From assembly GCA_965227535.1 (NCBI GenBank), contig OZ245761.1:2666001-2730000 (forward strand): a DNA stretch of 64,000 nt, read 5' to 3'. This DNA comes from SZUA-430 sp965227535. Lineage in GTDB: Bacteria; Pseudomonadota; Alphaproteobacteria; Micropepsales; Micropepsaceae. Below, one piece after another: positions 8,703-17,443 of the stretch; the first letter of the stretch is position 1, and each line of letters begins with the position of its first letter. The position numbers and the translations under genes are program-made. Under the pieces are notes generated by a model that was not told the origin of the DNA, searched no databases, and saw nothing but the letters and a program-made list of their open reading frames with translations.

Positions 8703-8810
8703 ATGTGGTATTTCGCATGGATCCTAGGCCTAGGCTTCGCCTGCACCTTCGCGATTCTGAACGCGCTATGGCTGGAGATCGGAGAACCGAACCCGCCGGC
8801 AGAAGATTGA
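8703..8810 (+). CDS. cydX: Cytochrome bd small subunit CydX
   Basis: 35-residue protein starting MWYFAWILGLG and continuing through one membrane helix to a short acidic tail ending NPPAED. The MWYFAWxLG start is the CydX signature. CydX stabilises the heme site of the bd oxidase. It begins 10 bp after the cydB stop with GAGGAAAAG upstream as ribosome site, completing a cydP-A-B-X operon. The gene is short enough to be missed by length cut-offs. Confidence 0.92.
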   Translation: MWYFAWILGLGFACTFAILNALWLEIGEPNPPAED

Positions 8811-8918
8811 TTTTCTGGAGCGTCATGGCCTGCCGAGCCGTAGCTCGCGGACGCCACGCCCGCCTTCGCCCAAGTGGGCTACGGCGCGGCAGCCATCACT
8901 CGCTTCGCGAGCGAAGGC

Positions 8919-8994
<76 letters not shown>

Positions 8995-9081
8995 TAACCA
9001 AGAAACGCGCCGCTTTGGGAAGCGGCGCGGCACTCCATAGCAACTGAACCGCGCATCCGCAAACGCGAACGCGCGCCAGTC

Positions 9082-9594
9082 CTATTCCTTTTCGATTTCG
9101 TCCTTGTCGATGATGTCGCCGACATCGGCGTCGTCGTCGACGTTCTCGATCAGCGTGTCGTCGTCTTCCTCGTCGTCATCGTCGTCCGCGTCGATGTCTT
9201 CGAGATCGACTTCATCGCCCACGACTTCCGGCTTGGACTCGTCGGTGTCCTCGGCCTCTTCCTCGTCGACCAGCGGCTCGGCGACCACTTCGTCGTCGAG
9301 AGCGACTTCTTTGACTTCCTCGGTCGCTTCTTCTTCGTCCTCGGACTCGGCGACTTCGTTCTCGTCGTCGCCGTCGGCGGCTTCCCGTTCGGCCTTGGCG
9401 CGCGCGAGACCTTCCTCGGTGTCACGCAGAACGGATGCCGCCCCAGCCGTCCGCGGACGGCGCATTTTCACGATCGCTTCGGGCGAGAAGCTGAACGCGC
9501 ACTTCGGGCACACGATCGGGCGCTTCGTCAGGTCGTAGAACCTGGACGCGCAGCTCGGGCATATGCGCTTGGTACCTAAATCCGGAGCAGCCAC
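9082..9594 (-). CDS. TIGR02300-family (FYDLN acid) protein
   Basis: 170 residues. The first 40 hold a zinc-ribbon-like motif, ICPSC and IVCPKC around FYDLTKRP, which gives the family its name. The remaining part is an extremely acidic, disordered tail made almost only of Asp, Glu, Val and Thr. The family is found in alphaproteobacteria and has no established function. GTG start at 9594 (VAAPDLGTKRICPSC) with AGGA about 12 nt upstream; a much longer frame upstream would run antisense through aroA. Divergent from aroA. Confidence 0.85.
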   Translation of the reverse strand: MAAPDLGTKRICPSCASRFYDLTKRPIVCPKCAFSFSPEAIVKMRRPRTAGAASVLRDTEEGLARAKAEREAADGDDENEVAESEDEEEATEEVKEVALDDEVVAEPLVDEEEAEDTDESKPEVVGDEVDLEDIDADDDDDEEDDDTLIENVDDDADVGDIIDKDEIEKE

Positions 9595-9727
9595 CGGGCG
9601 ATATCCTAGACGTTTGAGGGGGAAATTGAGGGGCGTCCCATTGCCACGAAGCGGGCCGCCTGTCAAAGACAAGTTGCAGCGCAAACCCCTGCAATCAAGA
9701 CCCCCAAAAGCACAAAGCGCAAAGCCG

Positions 9728-11074
9728 TTGACCGACCAACCGACCCTGGCCCCGCTCACCGCCCGCGCGTCAGGCGCTCTGAAAGGGCGGATTCGCGTCC
9801 CCGGCGACAAGTCGATCTCGCACCGCGCGCTGATCTTCGGCGCATTGGCCGTCGGCGAAACGCTGATCGACGACCTGCTGGAGGGCGAAGACGTTCTCAA
9901 CACCGCGGTCGTCCTGCGCGCATTGGGCGCGGACATAAGGCGAGATAACGCCGGACAGTGGCACGTCCACGGTTTCGGCGTCGGCGGTTTCTCTGAGCCG
10001 GCGAACGTCCTCGACCACGGCAATTCCGGCACCGGCGTCCGCCTTATGATGGGCGCGGTCGCGACAAGCCCCATCACCGCGACGTTTACCGGCGACGCCT
10101 CCCTCCGCCGCCGCCCCATGCGCCGCGTGCTCGACCCATTGGAACTCTTCGGCACAGAGGCAACCTCGCGCGAAGGCGGCCGCCTGCCCATCACCCTGAA
10201 AGGCGCGCGCAACCCAATGCCGGTGACCTACCGCCTGCCGGTAGCGTCGGCGCAGGTGAAGTCCGCCGTCCTCCTCGCCGGCCTCAACGCCCCCGGCGAA
10301 ACGACGGTCCTCGAAGCCGAAGCGACGCGCGATCACACCGAGCGCATGCTCACCCATTTCGGCGCCACCGTTCGGCGCGAGCAGACCGGCGACGGCCTCA
10401 CCGCGATCACTGTCGTCGGCCAACCCGAACTCACCGCAACGCACGTGCGCGTGCCGGCCGACCCATCGTCAGCCGCTTTCCCGCTCGTCGCCGCGCTGAT
10501 CGTGCCGGGATCGGAGCTGCGCATCGACAGCGTGATGCTGAACCCGACACGCACCGGCCTCATCACCGTGCTGAAACGGATGGGCGCCGACATCAAAATC
10601 GAAAACGAACGCAGCGAGAGCGGCGAAACCGTCGGCGACCTGGTCATCCGCGCCAGCGCCCTGAAAGGCGTCGAAGTCGAACCCGAAATCGCCCCCTCGA
10701 TGATCGACGAATACCCCATCCTCGCCGTCGCCGCCGCCTACGCGACGGGCCGCACCAAGATGACAGGCCTCGCCGAACTACGCGTCAAAGAAAGCGACCG
10801 CCTAGCCGCGGTGGCCGACGGCCTCAAGGCCTGCGGGGTCAAAATCGAATTGGGCGAAGACTGGCTCGCAGTTGAAGGCACAGGCGGCATGCCAGGCGGC
10901 GGCAAGATCGCCACCCACATGGACCACCGCATCGCCATGTCCTTCCTCATCGCAGGCCTCGCCGCAAAGAACCCCATCACCGTCGACGACACCAGCTTCG
11001 TCGCGACCAGCTTCCCCACCTTCGTGCCCATGATGGAAAAACTCGGCGCGATCTTAACGCGGCCGAACAAATGA
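9728..11074 (+). CDS. aroA: 3-phosphoshikimate 1-carboxyvinyltransferase (EPSP synthase)
   Basis: About 448 residues in the usual size range. Transfers enolpyruvate from PEP to shikimate-3-phosphate in aromatic amino acid synthesis. Motifs: RIRVPGDKSISHRALIFGAL (substrate-binding Lys and Ser), LDHGNSGTGVRLMMG (PEP-binding loop), RDHTERML, and LRVKESDRLAAVADGLKACG with DHRIAMSFLIAG near the end. The start is uncertain: no ATG lies close to the conserved region, so I chose the TTG at 9728, which begins near the family's normal N-terminus; an in-frame ATG at 9563 would add 55 unconserved residues. Followed after 283 bp by cmk. Confidence 0.93.
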   Translation: MTDQPTLAPLTARASGALKGRIRVPGDKSISHRALIFGALAVGETLIDDLLEGEDVLNTAVVLRALGADIRRDNAGQWHVHGFGVGGFSEPANVLDHGNSGTGVRLMMGAVATSPITATFTGDASLRRRPMRRVLDPLELFGTEATSREGGRLPITLKGARNPMPVTYRLPVASAQVKSAVLLAGLNAPGETTVLEAEATRDHTERMLTHFGATVRREQTGDGLTAITVVGQPELTATHVRVPADPSSAAFPLVAALIVPGSELRIDSVMLNPTRTGLITVLKRMGADIKIENERSESGETVGDLVIRASALKGVEVEPEIAPSMIDEYPILAVAAAYATGRTKMTGLAELRVKESDRLAAVADGLKACGVKIELGEDWLAVEGTGGMPGGGKIATHMDHRIAMSFLIAGLAAKNPITVDDTSFVATSFPTFVPMMEKLGAILTRPNK

Positions 11075-11128
11075 GCGGCACCAGCCTTCTCCTCCAAACG
11101 CCGAGCGCTCGGAGCCTCCTAAGAAAGC

Positions 11129-11320
11129 TTTCACGCAAAGCCGCAAAGACGCCAAGACGCTCTGCAATATTTGAAGGCGCGGTCGCGACGCCGAACAAAT
11201 GCAAGGCGCTGCGCGCCGGGTTCTCTTCCTTCGGCGCGAAGCGCCTTTCAATCCCGCGACGCGCCCAGGCGCCGACAATTTCGCGCAAACGCCTTGGCGT
11301 CTTTGCGGCTTTGCGTGAAA
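11129..11320. repeat. Long inverted repeat between aroA and cmk
   Basis: Arms at 11129-11159 and 11291-11320 pair at 29 of 30 positions (left arm begins TTTCACGCAAAGCCGCAAAG, right arm is its complement). The centre contains TCCTTCGGCGCGAAGCGCC, which also occurs in the repeat at 25329-25460, whose arms start with the related TTTCACGCCAAGACGCAAAG. These two copies define a dispersed palindromic element family. No coding potential is evident; it fills most of the 283-bp aroA-cmk gap. Confidence 0.85.
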
Positions 11321-11357
11321 CATCTTCCTTTCTGAGCCGACGGCACAGCAGCGCAAG

Positions 11358-12005
11358 ATGACCAAACTCCCGATCATCGCCATCGACGGTCCGGCGGCGT
11401 CCGGTAAGGGCACGCTCGCGCGCCGCATCGCGCAGGCGTTGGGCTTCGCGCATCTCGACACCGGCAGCCTCTATCGCGTCGTGGGTCTTGGCGCGCTTCG
11501 CCGCAACGAAGACCCGTCGGATCCCGACGTGGCGCTTCACGCCGTCCAATCGCTCGATCTCTCGCTGCTCGAAGACCCCGCGCTGCGCAGCGACGAAACC
11601 GGCGCCGCCGCCTCAAAGGTCGCCGTCATCCAAGCCGTCCGCGACGCTCTGCTCGACTTTCAGCGCAACTTCGCCGCGCACCCGCCCGGTGGCCAGGGTG
11701 CGGTTCTCGACGGCCGCGACATCGGCACCGTCATCTGCCCCGACGCGACCGTGAAGCTTTTCGTCACCGCAACCCCCGAAATCCGCGCCCGCCGCCGCTA
11801 TACGGAACTGCACGCGCAAGGCTCCCCGCGTACGGAAGAGGCGGTCCTGGCCGACATCCGGGCCCGTGACGCCCGGGACACGGGTCGTGCGGTCGCACCC
11901 CTACGGCAAGCGGACGACGCGTACTTGCTGGATACCAGCCATTTGGATATAGAAACCGCCGTCGCCCGGGCGCTTGAAGTCGTCAGGGCGGGCCTCTCGC
12001 ACTAG
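11358..12005 (+). CDS. cmk: (d)CMP kinase
   Basis: 215 residues. Phosphorylates CMP and dCMP with ATP. The P-loop IDGPAASGKGTLARRIA sits at the N-terminus, followed by LDTGSLYRVVG, the CMP-binding DGRDIGTVICPDATVKLF and the lid region RDARDTGRAVAPLRQADDA. Lies between aroA and rpsA as in many alphaproteobacteria. It starts ATGACC at 11358. Confidence 0.95.
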   Translation: MTKLPIIAIDGPAASGKGTLARRIAQALGFAHLDTGSLYRVVGLGALRRNEDPSDPDVALHAVQSLDLSLLEDPALRSDETGAAASKVAVIQAVRDALLDFQRNFAAHPPGGQGAVLDGRDIGTVICPDATVKLFVTATPEIRARRRYTELHAQGSPRTEEAVLADIRARDARDTGRAVAPLRQADDAYLLDTSHLDIETAVARALEVVRAGLSH

Positions 12006-12160
12006 ATGGGTGCACGCGCTTTGAGGTGGGGCCCTCAGAAGCGCTTTTTTGTTTTGGACCGGGCTTTTCGAACCGCTTAACCCCACGCGCTCGTCAAAAG
12101 CCAAGACCGCCGGCGAACAACGCCGGTTGGCACGCGCATAAAAATGCCTCTGGAGATCAA

Positions 12161-13885
12161 ATGGCACGAGCTGCCGCACGCACAACCACCAACAAAGACA
12201 TGACGATGACGGCTTCGCGGGAGGACTTCGCAGCCCTTCTCGAAGAAAGCTTCAAGTCCAACGGATTGGACGAAGGTAACGTCGTCAAAGGTCGCGTCAT
12301 CGCGATCGAAAAAGAATACGCGATCATCGACGTCGGTCTGAAGACCGAAGGCAAGATCCCGCTCAAAGAATTCGGAATTCCCGGTCAGCCCAACAAGATC
12401 GTCGTCGGCGACAACGTCGAGGTCTTCCTCGATCGCGTCGAAAACGCGATGGGCGAAGCGGTTCTCTCGCGCGACAAGGCGCGCCGCGAAGAATCCTGGA
12501 CCAAGCTCGAACGCGCGTTCGAAGACAAGCTGCGCGTCACCGGCGTCATCTTCGGCCGCGTCAAAGGCGGCTTCACCGTCGACCTCGACGGCGCCGTCGC
12601 CTTCTTGCCGGGCAGCCAAGTCGACATCCGCCCCGTGCGCGATGCCGGCCCGCTGATGAACAAGAACGAGCCGTTCTTGATCCTGAAGATGGACAAGCGC
12701 CGCGGCAACATCGTCGTCTCGCGCCGCGCCGTTCTCGAAGAGAGCCGTGCGGAACAGCGCAACGAACTCGTCGCCAACCTCAAGGAAGGCCAAGTCATCG
12801 ACGGCGTGGTCAAGAACATCACCGACTACGGTGCGTTCGTTGATCTGGGCGGCGTCGACGGCCTGCTGCACGTGACCGACATCGCCTGGCGCCGCGTCAA
12901 TCATCCGAGCGAAGTGCTCTCGATCGGCGCGAACGTGAAGGTTCAGGTCATCAAGGTGAACCCTGAGACCCAGCGTATCTCCCTCGGCATGAAGCAGCTC
13001 GAGGCCGATCCGTGGGAAGGCGTCGCAGCGAAATATCCGCTGGGCACCAAGTTCAAGGGCCGCGTCACCAACATCACCGACTACGGCGCCTTTGTGGAAT
13101 TGGAGCCGGGCGTCGAAGGTCTGGTGCACGTTTCGGAAATGTCGTGGGTGAAGAAGAACGTTCACCCGGGCAAGATCATCTCGACCAGCCAAGAGGTCGA
13201 AGTGATGGTGCTCGAAGTCGACTCGACGAAGCGCCGCATCAGCCTCGGTCTGAAGCAGACCATGGACAACCCGTGGCACTCGTTCTCGGACAAGCACCCG
13301 GTCGGCTCGATCATCGAAGGCGAGATCAAGAACATCACCGAATTCGGTCTGTTCATCGGTCTCGACGGCGAGATCGACGGCATGGCGCATTTGTCGGACC
13401 TCGACTGGAACGAGCCCGGCGAAGAAGCGATCAAGAAGTTCAAGAAGGGCGACCGCGTCAAAGCGGTGGTGCTCGACGTCGACACCGACAAGGAGCGCAT
13501 CGCGCTCGGCGTCAAGCAAGTCTCCGGCGATCCGATGGAAAGCCTGGGGCCTGTGAAGAAGGGCGACATCGTCACCACGACCGTGACCGAAGTGACCGAC
13601 AGCGGTCTCGAAGTCGTCGTCGGCGACCTCAAGGCCTTCATCCGCAAGAACGAGCTGTCGCGTGACCGCGCCGAACAAAAGCCGGAACGCTACTCGGTCG
13701 GCGACAAGGTCGACGCCCGCGTAACGAACGTGGACAAGGCCGCCCGCAAGATCACGCTCTCGATCAAAGCGCGCGAAATCGCCGAAGAGAAAGAAGCCGT
13801 CGCGCAATACGGCTCATCCGACTCCGGCGCCTCGCTCGGCGACATCTTGGGCGCAGCTCTGCGCAAGAAAGAAAAGGGCGAATAG
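12161..13885 (+). CDS. rpsA: 30S ribosomal protein S1
   Basis: 574 residues with six S1 RNA-binding repeats; repeats 3-6 are marked by recurring NITDYGAFVDLGGVDGLLHVTD-like, NITDYGAFVELEPGVEGLVH and NITEFGLFIGLDGEIDGMAH segments. Binds mRNA and helps load it on the 30S subunit. The ATG at 12161 has TGGAG eight bases upstream; a later in-frame ATG inside the N-terminal tail is less likely. Followed by a strong intrinsic terminator. Confidence 0.96.
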   Translation: MARAAARTTTNKDMTMTASREDFAALLEESFKSNGLDEGNVVKGRVIAIEKEYAIIDVGLKTEGKIPLKEFGIPGQPNKIVVGDNVEVFLDRVENAMGEAVLSRDKARREESWTKLERAFEDKLRVTGVIFGRVKGGFTVDLDGAVAFLPGSQVDIRPVRDAGPLMNKNEPFLILKMDKRRGNIVVSRRAVLEESRAEQRNELVANLKEGQVIDGVVKNITDYGAFVDLGGVDGLLHVTDIAWRRVNHPSEVLSIGANVKVQVIKVNPETQRISLGMKQLEADPWEGVAAKYPLGTKFKGRVTNITDYGAFVELEPGVEGLVHVSEMSWVKKNVHPGKIISTSQEVEVMVLEVDSTKRRISLGLKQTMDNPWHSFSDKHPVGSIIEGEIKNITEFGLFIGLDGEIDGMAHLSDLDWNEPGEEAIKKFKKGDRVKAVVLDVDTDKERIALGVKQVSGDPMESLGPVKKGDIVTTTVTEVTDSGLEVVVGDLKAFIRKNELSRDRAEQKPERYSVGDKVDARVTNVDKAARKITLSIKAREIAEEKEAVAQYGSSDSGASLGDILGAALRKKEKGE

Positions 13886-13908
13886 TTTTTCGCTACGACG
13901 ATTGCAGC

Positions 13909-13937
13909 AAAGGGCGGCCTGATGGCCGCCCTTTTTG
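13909..13937 (+). terminator. Intrinsic terminator of rpsA
   Basis: Perfect 11-bp stem AAAGGGCGGCC/GGCCGCCCTTT with a 4-nt loop (TGAT) running into TTTTTGTTT, 24 nt after the rpsA stop. Textbook Rho-independent structure. Confidence 0.92.
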
Positions 13938-13938
13938 T

Positions 13939-14841
13939 TTAGGCGACGCGCACTGCATCGCCCACAGCGACGACACCCTCGCCCAGCACGCTCGTGTACA
14001 TGCCGACGACGTGCATCGCCCGCGTGTTGGCGGGATTGAATACAGCGTCGCGCGGAAGATCGGCGCCCTGCCCGCCCTGCGGCAGCGACGGCATCACACA
14101 TCGAACGCAGCGCAACACTGAGAAGAGCCGCACCGCGCCAACGGCAACCTCACGCCCTTCCCATCCGTTTTCAATCGCTTCGGCCAAATCCGCATCGTCG
14201 GCAATCAACACGTTCGAGCGAAAGCGCCGCCGGTCGATCGGCGCATGCGTGACCGTCGCCTCCAGATGTCGCAACGTCGCCTCAGTCAAAATATTCGTTG
14301 GAAAGAAATCGAAGCCCAGCACGCCGCTGAGTTCCGTGCGCCGTTGCCAGCGCGTGAACGAATGCATCGTCGACTGCAACGCGGAGACGGGATAGTCCGC
14401 GAACGCCGGAAACGAAACATCGTCAGGCTTAAAGCCGAACACGCGCCGGATTTCCTTCTCGACCGCGGAGGCCGCTACATCGTCGGGAACGCTGTCCGGC
14501 CGCAAAGGCCCCGCGCGCATCAAACTGATCGCCGGCGCCTCGACCAGCGGCAGAAGCGCCGCCGCAACGTCCGCCTTCGTATCGTCGTTGAGAACGATCC
14601 GCTTGCCCGTCGGCAGTGTGATCTCGACATCGCCGGACACGTCGTCGTAACGCGCCGAACAGTTCAACAAGCCGGCCAGCGCATTCTTCCGATCCGGAAT
14701 CATGGCGCCATCGGGGCCGCGCACGAGCCAAATCCGATCACCCGAAATGCCGCCCCGCCGAACCTCCGCCCGGTCCAGCATCTCCCCGCGCATCGACTTC
14801 ACCGGGTAGCGCCAAATCTCTTTGACGGTCAGGTTGGTCAT
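13939..14841 (-). CDS. MOSC-domain protein of the YcbX/mARC type
   Basis: 300 residues: N-terminal MOSC beta-barrel (EIWRYPVKSMRGEMLDRAEV, GDRIWLVRGPDG) and C-terminal MOSC domain with a CxRC motif (Cys245, Cys248) where YcbX and mARC enzymes bind the molybdenum cofactor. Members reduce N-hydroxylated compounds using electrons from a ferredoxin-like or flavin partner. Substrate here unknown. Its promoter and an upstream palindrome (14875-14937) are nearly the same as those of ahcY 34 kb away, and another MOSC gene sits directly behind ahcY. ATG at 14841 chosen; the 10 extra upstream codons are not conserved. Converges with rpsA, ending just past its terminator. Confidence 0.85.
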   Translation of the reverse strand: MTNLTVKEIWRYPVKSMRGEMLDRAEVRRGGISGDRIWLVRGPDGAMIPDRKNALAGLLNCSARYDDVSGDVEITLPTGKRIVLNDDTKADVAAALLPLVEAPAISLMRAGPLRPDSVPDDVAASAVEKEIRRVFGFKPDDVSFPAFADYPVSALQSTMHSFTRWQRRTELSGVLGFDFFPTNILTEATLRHLEATVTHAPIDRRRFRSNVLIADDADLAEAIENGWEGREVAVGAVRLFSVLRCVRCVMPSLPQGGQGADLPRDAVFNPANTRAMHVVGMYTSVLGEGVVAVGDAVRVA

Positions 14842-14874
14842 AGACGGTGCTCCCCCATTCGGCCGCAGCACGCG

Positions 14875-14937
14875 TCCATAACACCCGCAAACCGGCGCTA
14901 CAAGCCAGATATAAAGAGATATTTATGTCTTTATATC
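14875..14937 (-). promoter_or_regulatory. Promoter plus operator of the MOSC gene, matching the ahcY promoter
   Basis: Read leftwards: a 30-bp palindrome at 14908-14937 with 10-bp arms GATATAAAGA/TCTTTATATC, then -35 CTTGTA (14899-14904), an 18-nt spacer containing CCGGTTTGCGGGTG, and -10 TATGGA (14875-14880). The same elements in the same spacing occur at 48603-48665 before ahcY. The half-site resembles what I remember of SahR (ArsR-family, S-adenosylhomocysteine-responsive) sites in proteobacteria; that identity is not proven. The rest of 14842-15120 shows nothing else clear. Confidence 0.7.
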
Positions 14938-15120
14938 ATCGCCACGCTGAGCCACCGACGCTCGACGCAGAGCGCCCGCAGCACGAAATATCCCTTATTT
15001 TAGAATAGCTTGCAGGTGCAAACCGCTTGACGGGCCACCGCACCCTTGGCAGCTTGCCCTCGAATGTCGCTTCGAGCCGGCCAAAAGAAGCCGGGCACGA
15101 TCCCAAGGGAACGGCCGTCG

Positions 15121-15405
15121 ATGATCAAATCGGAACTGGTCCAAAAGCTGGCGGAACAAAATCCGCACCTTTATCAGCGCGACATCGAAAAAATCGTGGC
15201 GACGATCTTCGGCGAAATCGCAACCGCGTTGGCAAAGGGTGACCGCGTGGAACTCCGCGGCTTCGGCGCCTTCTCTGTGAAGTCGCGGCCCGCCCGCACC
15301 GGCCGCAACCCGCGCACCGGCGAAGCCGTCTCGGTCGCGCCGAAACATGTGCCGTTCTTCAAAACCGGCAAAGAATTGCGCGACCGCCTAAACACTGAAA
15401 AATAG
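15121..15405 (+). CDS. ihfB: Integration host factor subunit beta
   Basis: 94 residues of the HU/IHF fold. MIKSELVQKLAEQNPHLYQRDIEKIV is followed by the DNA-contacting arm (VELRGFGAFSVKSRPARTGRNPRTG) and VPFFKTGKELRDRLN at the end, which distinguish IHF-beta from HU. Bends DNA with IHF-alpha in recombination, replication and promoter activation. The position behind rpsA is the common proteobacterial order. Start ATG at 15121. Confidence 0.94.
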   Translation: MIKSELVQKLAEQNPHLYQRDIEKIVATIFGEIATALAKGDRVELRGFGAFSVKSRPARTGRNPRTGEAVSVAPKHVPFFKTGKELRDRLNTEK

Positions 15406-15456
15406 CGGCCACGCGATTCCGTCATTCGCGTCGGCTCAAACCGCGAGTGGTTCGAC

Positions 15457-15798
15457 ATGCAAAGCCTCTTCCGTACCCTCTTCTTCTGGACGCTCGCCGT
15501 CGCGACCGCCGTCCTTGCCGTCGCCAACCGCGACTACGTGCCGTTGAGCTTCGACCCCTTCAATTCCGCCGCCCCCGCCGTGGTTGTTCAAGTCAAACTG
15601 TTCTGGATCATCCTAGGCTCAGCCCTCATCGGCATCGTCTTGGGCGGTTGGTCCAGCTGGCTCGCCCAAGCCCCCTTGCGCCAAACCGTCCGCGAAAACG
15701 AAGACAAAATCCGCCGCCTCGAACGCGAAATCGAAGTCGCGCAGAAGATCATCGTCCAGCCGTCGCCCTCCACCGGCCGCGCACTCGAACTTGCGTAG
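15457..15798 (+). CDS. LapA-domain (DUF1049) inner-membrane protein
   Basis: 113 residues: two transmembrane helices (LFFWTLAVATAVLAVANRD and LFWIILGSALIGIVLGGWSSWL) and a C-terminal coiled coil (REN EDKIRRLEREIEVAQK). The pattern is that of lipopolysaccharide assembly protein A, which follows ihfB in many proteobacteria and works with LapB on LPS levels. No lapB gene is seen here. The stop overlaps the next gene's TTG start. Confidence 0.8.
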   Translation: MQSLFRTLFFWTLAVATAVLAVANRDYVPLSFDPFNSAAPAVVVQVKLFWIILGSALIGIVLGGWSSWLAQAPLRQTVRENEDKIRRLEREIEVAQKIIVQPSPSTGRALELA

Positions 15799-17443
15799 CG
15801 CCCTCCTCGCGGCCGTCGCCTTCCTTGCGTTATGCATTGCCGCGGTCGCAGCGCACGCCGATGAGCGCACAAACGTCCGCGTTACCATCGAGCCAAGCGG
15901 CAACGGCGCCACAGCACGCTTCGCCTTCGACCGGCCGGTGCAATCGTTCCGCCTAAGCTACGTCGCCGACGACACCCGCGACCGCACCTGGAAGATCACG
16001 ACGCCGGGGCTGACGCGCTACGGCACACTCATCGCAAACGCTGACAACGCTGTCTTCGACGCGATCACCGTTGAAATCGAAGCGCGGAACGAAAAGACGG
16101 ACGCCACCTACCCTTGCCTGTTCCGCGTCGGCGCAGACGGTCTTGCGTTCTACGCCGGTTATTTCACCGGCGTAGAAGAAGAGTTCGCGACCACGATTGA
16201 AGTGCCGTCCGCGGACAACCGTGTCGTCGTCGGCTTCCCGCTCGACGGCAACACCTGGCAAGTCGATGCCGGTTTTCACCGCAACACCGCGCATCGCTAC
16301 ATCTTTGTCGGCCCGCCGGCTTACGTCAGCGAAAGCCCCAACGCGCGCTTCGTGCTGCCCTCTGACGCCGCGCCGGCATTGCGCGAACGAATCCGCGGCA
16401 ACGTTGACGGCGCGATCGAATTCTACGCGCGCAAGGTCGGACGCCGCCTGCCCGTCAAACCGGTGATCATCCTCGCCACCAATGCCGAAGCGAACAGCGC
16501 CGGCAACCAGGGCGACACCACGACGGGCCCGACCGTCGCTCTGCGCTTGTTCGGCAAACGCTGGCTTACCTTCGATCCCAAGTCCGACAACTTCGATCAC
16601 CTCATCGCGCACGAGGCAGCACACTTCTGGAACGCCGACACGTTTCACGCGGCGGAAGGCTCGCCCGCCTGGCTGTGGGAAGGCAGCGCCGAACTCTGGG
16701 CGCTCGACGCCCGCGTCGCCGTTATGCGCCGGCTGACCGTCAGAGGCCGCAGCGATCACATAGAACGCGCCTTAAACGCGTGCGTCTCATCGCTTCTCGA
16801 TCGCCCGTTCACGGGCCACCGATCGAACGCAACATACGTCTGCGGCGAAACCCTCTACTGGCTTGCCGACGTCATCGCCAAGAAGCGCTCTAACGGCCGG
16901 AAAGACATCTTCACGCTGTGGCGCCAAATCTTCGACAAAGCCGAGAGCAGCGGCGGCATCTACACCGCCAACGAGATATTCGAACGCGCCGCGCCCACGC
17001 CTCAAGCAAAGGAAGCGTTCGCGCTATTCCTAGCCGACGGAGGCTACGAACGCTGGCAAACGCTACCTGCTCGCTTGAAGCCGTTCGGCGTCAACCTGTT
17101 GGCCCAACCGCCCACAGACGAAACCCTGCGCGACGCCATGATCGTTCACATGCTCGACCTTTATTGCGAAGGAACGCGCGGCATGTGGCGCGAAGAAGAC
17201 CACATGAAACTCGACACGGGCGACCGCTGCGGGCCCCTCTCCGGCGACCCCGAGATCGACACGCTAAACGGATACAGCCTCTACAGCCACCTGCCAGCAG
17301 CTCACGCCGCGCTCAAGAAAGCCTGCGAGCAGAATGCCGACGTCACGCTCACCCGAACCGGCAAGCCTGACAAAGTAACTGCCGCCTGCACGAAACCACT
17401 ACCGCCATCGCCGCCAAACTTCCGCATCGTCTCAACGCCCTAA
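15791..17443 (+). CDS. Secreted gluzincin-type (M1-like) metallopeptidase
   Basis: 550 residues with an N-terminal signal peptide (ALLAAVAFLALCIAAVAAHA). The zinc motif HEAAH is at residues 274-278 and the third ligand Glu297 follows 18 residues later in WLWEGSAEL, the HExxH-x18-E spacing of M1/gluzincin enzymes. The N-terminal third is beta-rich. I do not recognise a named family member and the substrate is unknown. TTG at 15791 overlaps the lapA stop; it is the first start giving the signal peptide. Confidence 0.7.
   Translation: MRSALLAAVAFLALCIAAVAAHADERTNVRVTIEPSGNGATARFAFDRPVQSFRLSYVADDTRDRTWKITTPGLTRYGTLIANADNAVFDAITVEIEARNEKTDATYPCLFRVGADGLAFYAGYFTGVEEEFATTIEVPSADNRVVVGFPLDGNTWQVDAGFHRNTAHRYIFVGPPAYVSESPNARFVLPSDAAPALRERIRGNVDGAIEFYARKVGRRLPVKPVIILATNAEANSAGNQGDTTTGPTVALRLFGKRWLTFDPKSDNFDHLIAHEAAHFWNADTFHAAEGSPAWLWEGSAELWALDARVAVMRRLTVRGRSDHIERALNACVSSLLDRPFTGHRSNATYVCGETLYWLADVIAKKRSNGRKDIFTLWRQIFDKAESSGGIYTANEIFERAAPTPQAKEAFALFLADGGYERWQTLPARLKPFGVNLLAQPPTDETLRDAMIVHMLDLYCEGTRGMWREEDHMKLDTGDRCGPLSGDPEIDTLNGYSLYSHLPAAHAALKKACEQNADVTLTRTGKPDKVTAACTKPLPPSPPNFRIVSTP

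Noticed and set aside
9104..9538. Serine-rich rightward frame
   Set aside because: Complement of the acidic tail of the FYDLN-acid protein (GAC/GAG codons read as TCG/TCC).
12077..13807. Long frame opposite rpsA
   Set aside because: Antisense shadow of rpsA with no recognisable motif.
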